The notes beneath the pieces are model-generated. The model was not told the DNA's origin and made no database searches. It saw only the letters and a list, made by a program, of their open reading frames with translations. The position numbers and the translations under genes were made by a program. A DNA stretch of 5,728 nt from Desulfitobacterium_A sp035539115 (lineage in GTDB: Bacteria; Bacillota; Desulfitobacteriia; Desulfitobacteriales; Desulfitobacteriaceae), in the NCBI RefSeq assembly GCF_035539115.1, contig NZ_DATLJA010000065.1, positions 1 through 5,728 of the forward strand, given 5' to 3'. Shown here piece by piece: positions 5,633-5,728 of the stretch. The first letter of the stretch is position 1. Each line of letters opens with the position of its first letter.

Positions 5633-5728
5633 TTCTTTAGATTTGAAAGGACGAGGAACGTTAATTATTACGATCTGCAATTTGTTTAGTTCTAGAAAGC
5701 AAGGTGTTCATATTAATATATGATAAAT

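Noticed and set aside
5633..5728. Possible gene start in the last 96 bases, either strand
   Set aside because: The open stretches are 16-27 codons with no ribosome site or motif; nothing can be supported.
1..5728. CRISPR array, toxin-antitoxin pair, retron or other defence cassette
   Set aside because: No regularly spaced repeats, no paired small genes with antitoxin/toxin motifs and no reverse transcriptase or nuclease motifs were found on either strand.

Overview
The window looks like a low-to-moderate GC Firmicute, most likely an anaerobic clostridial-type spore former of the Desulfosporosinus/Desulfitobacterium kind. This is an inference from four things: the purine-rich Shine-Dalgarno sites (GGAGG, AAGGAGG), the use of TTG starts, an Amj-type lipid II flippase, and a large secreted protein that combines YcdB/YcdC-like repeats with S-layer homology (SLH) segments. 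No rRNA, tRNA or CRISPR array is visible.

Layout, left to right. Positions 1-104 (minus strand) are the first 34 codons of an IS1634/IS4-type transposase running off the left edge, with its own promoter and a repeat-rich outer flank up to about 271. Positions 387-1499 (plus) hold a two-gene unit: a 91-residue membrane protein with a TTG start, then amj, the alternate lipid II flippase. Positions 1666-1867 carry the remains of a glycosyltransferase gene, with about 46 family-like codons and then a frame break, ending at a good intrinsic terminator (1866-1899). An AT-rich leader of about 290 bases follows. It contains a near-perfect Shine-Dalgarno site serving only a two-codon ORF, and then a small hairpin. 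Next is the 729-residue exported protein (2190-4379), closed by a strong terminator.

Positions 4621-5238 encode a complete class I SAM-dependent methyltransferase. A 68-residue lipoprotein, or lipoprotein fragment, follows at 5281-5487. A perfect 13-bp inverted repeat (5541-5573) closes that unit. Directly after it, 18 codons match the extreme C-terminus of a tyrosine recombinase, including the IYTHV motif with the nucleophilic tyrosine. The last 96 bases show nothing I can name.

Taken together, the functional theme is the cell envelope: lipid II flipping, a surface-anchored exported protein, a lipoprotein and a lost glycosyltransferase. The theme of the flanks is decay and mobility: an IS at the left, a broken glycosyltransferase in the middle and an integrase tail at the right. 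I see no clear evidence of a new defence or mobile system. The best leads are the small membrane protein paired with Amj, the minimal-ORF leader, and the gene remnants.
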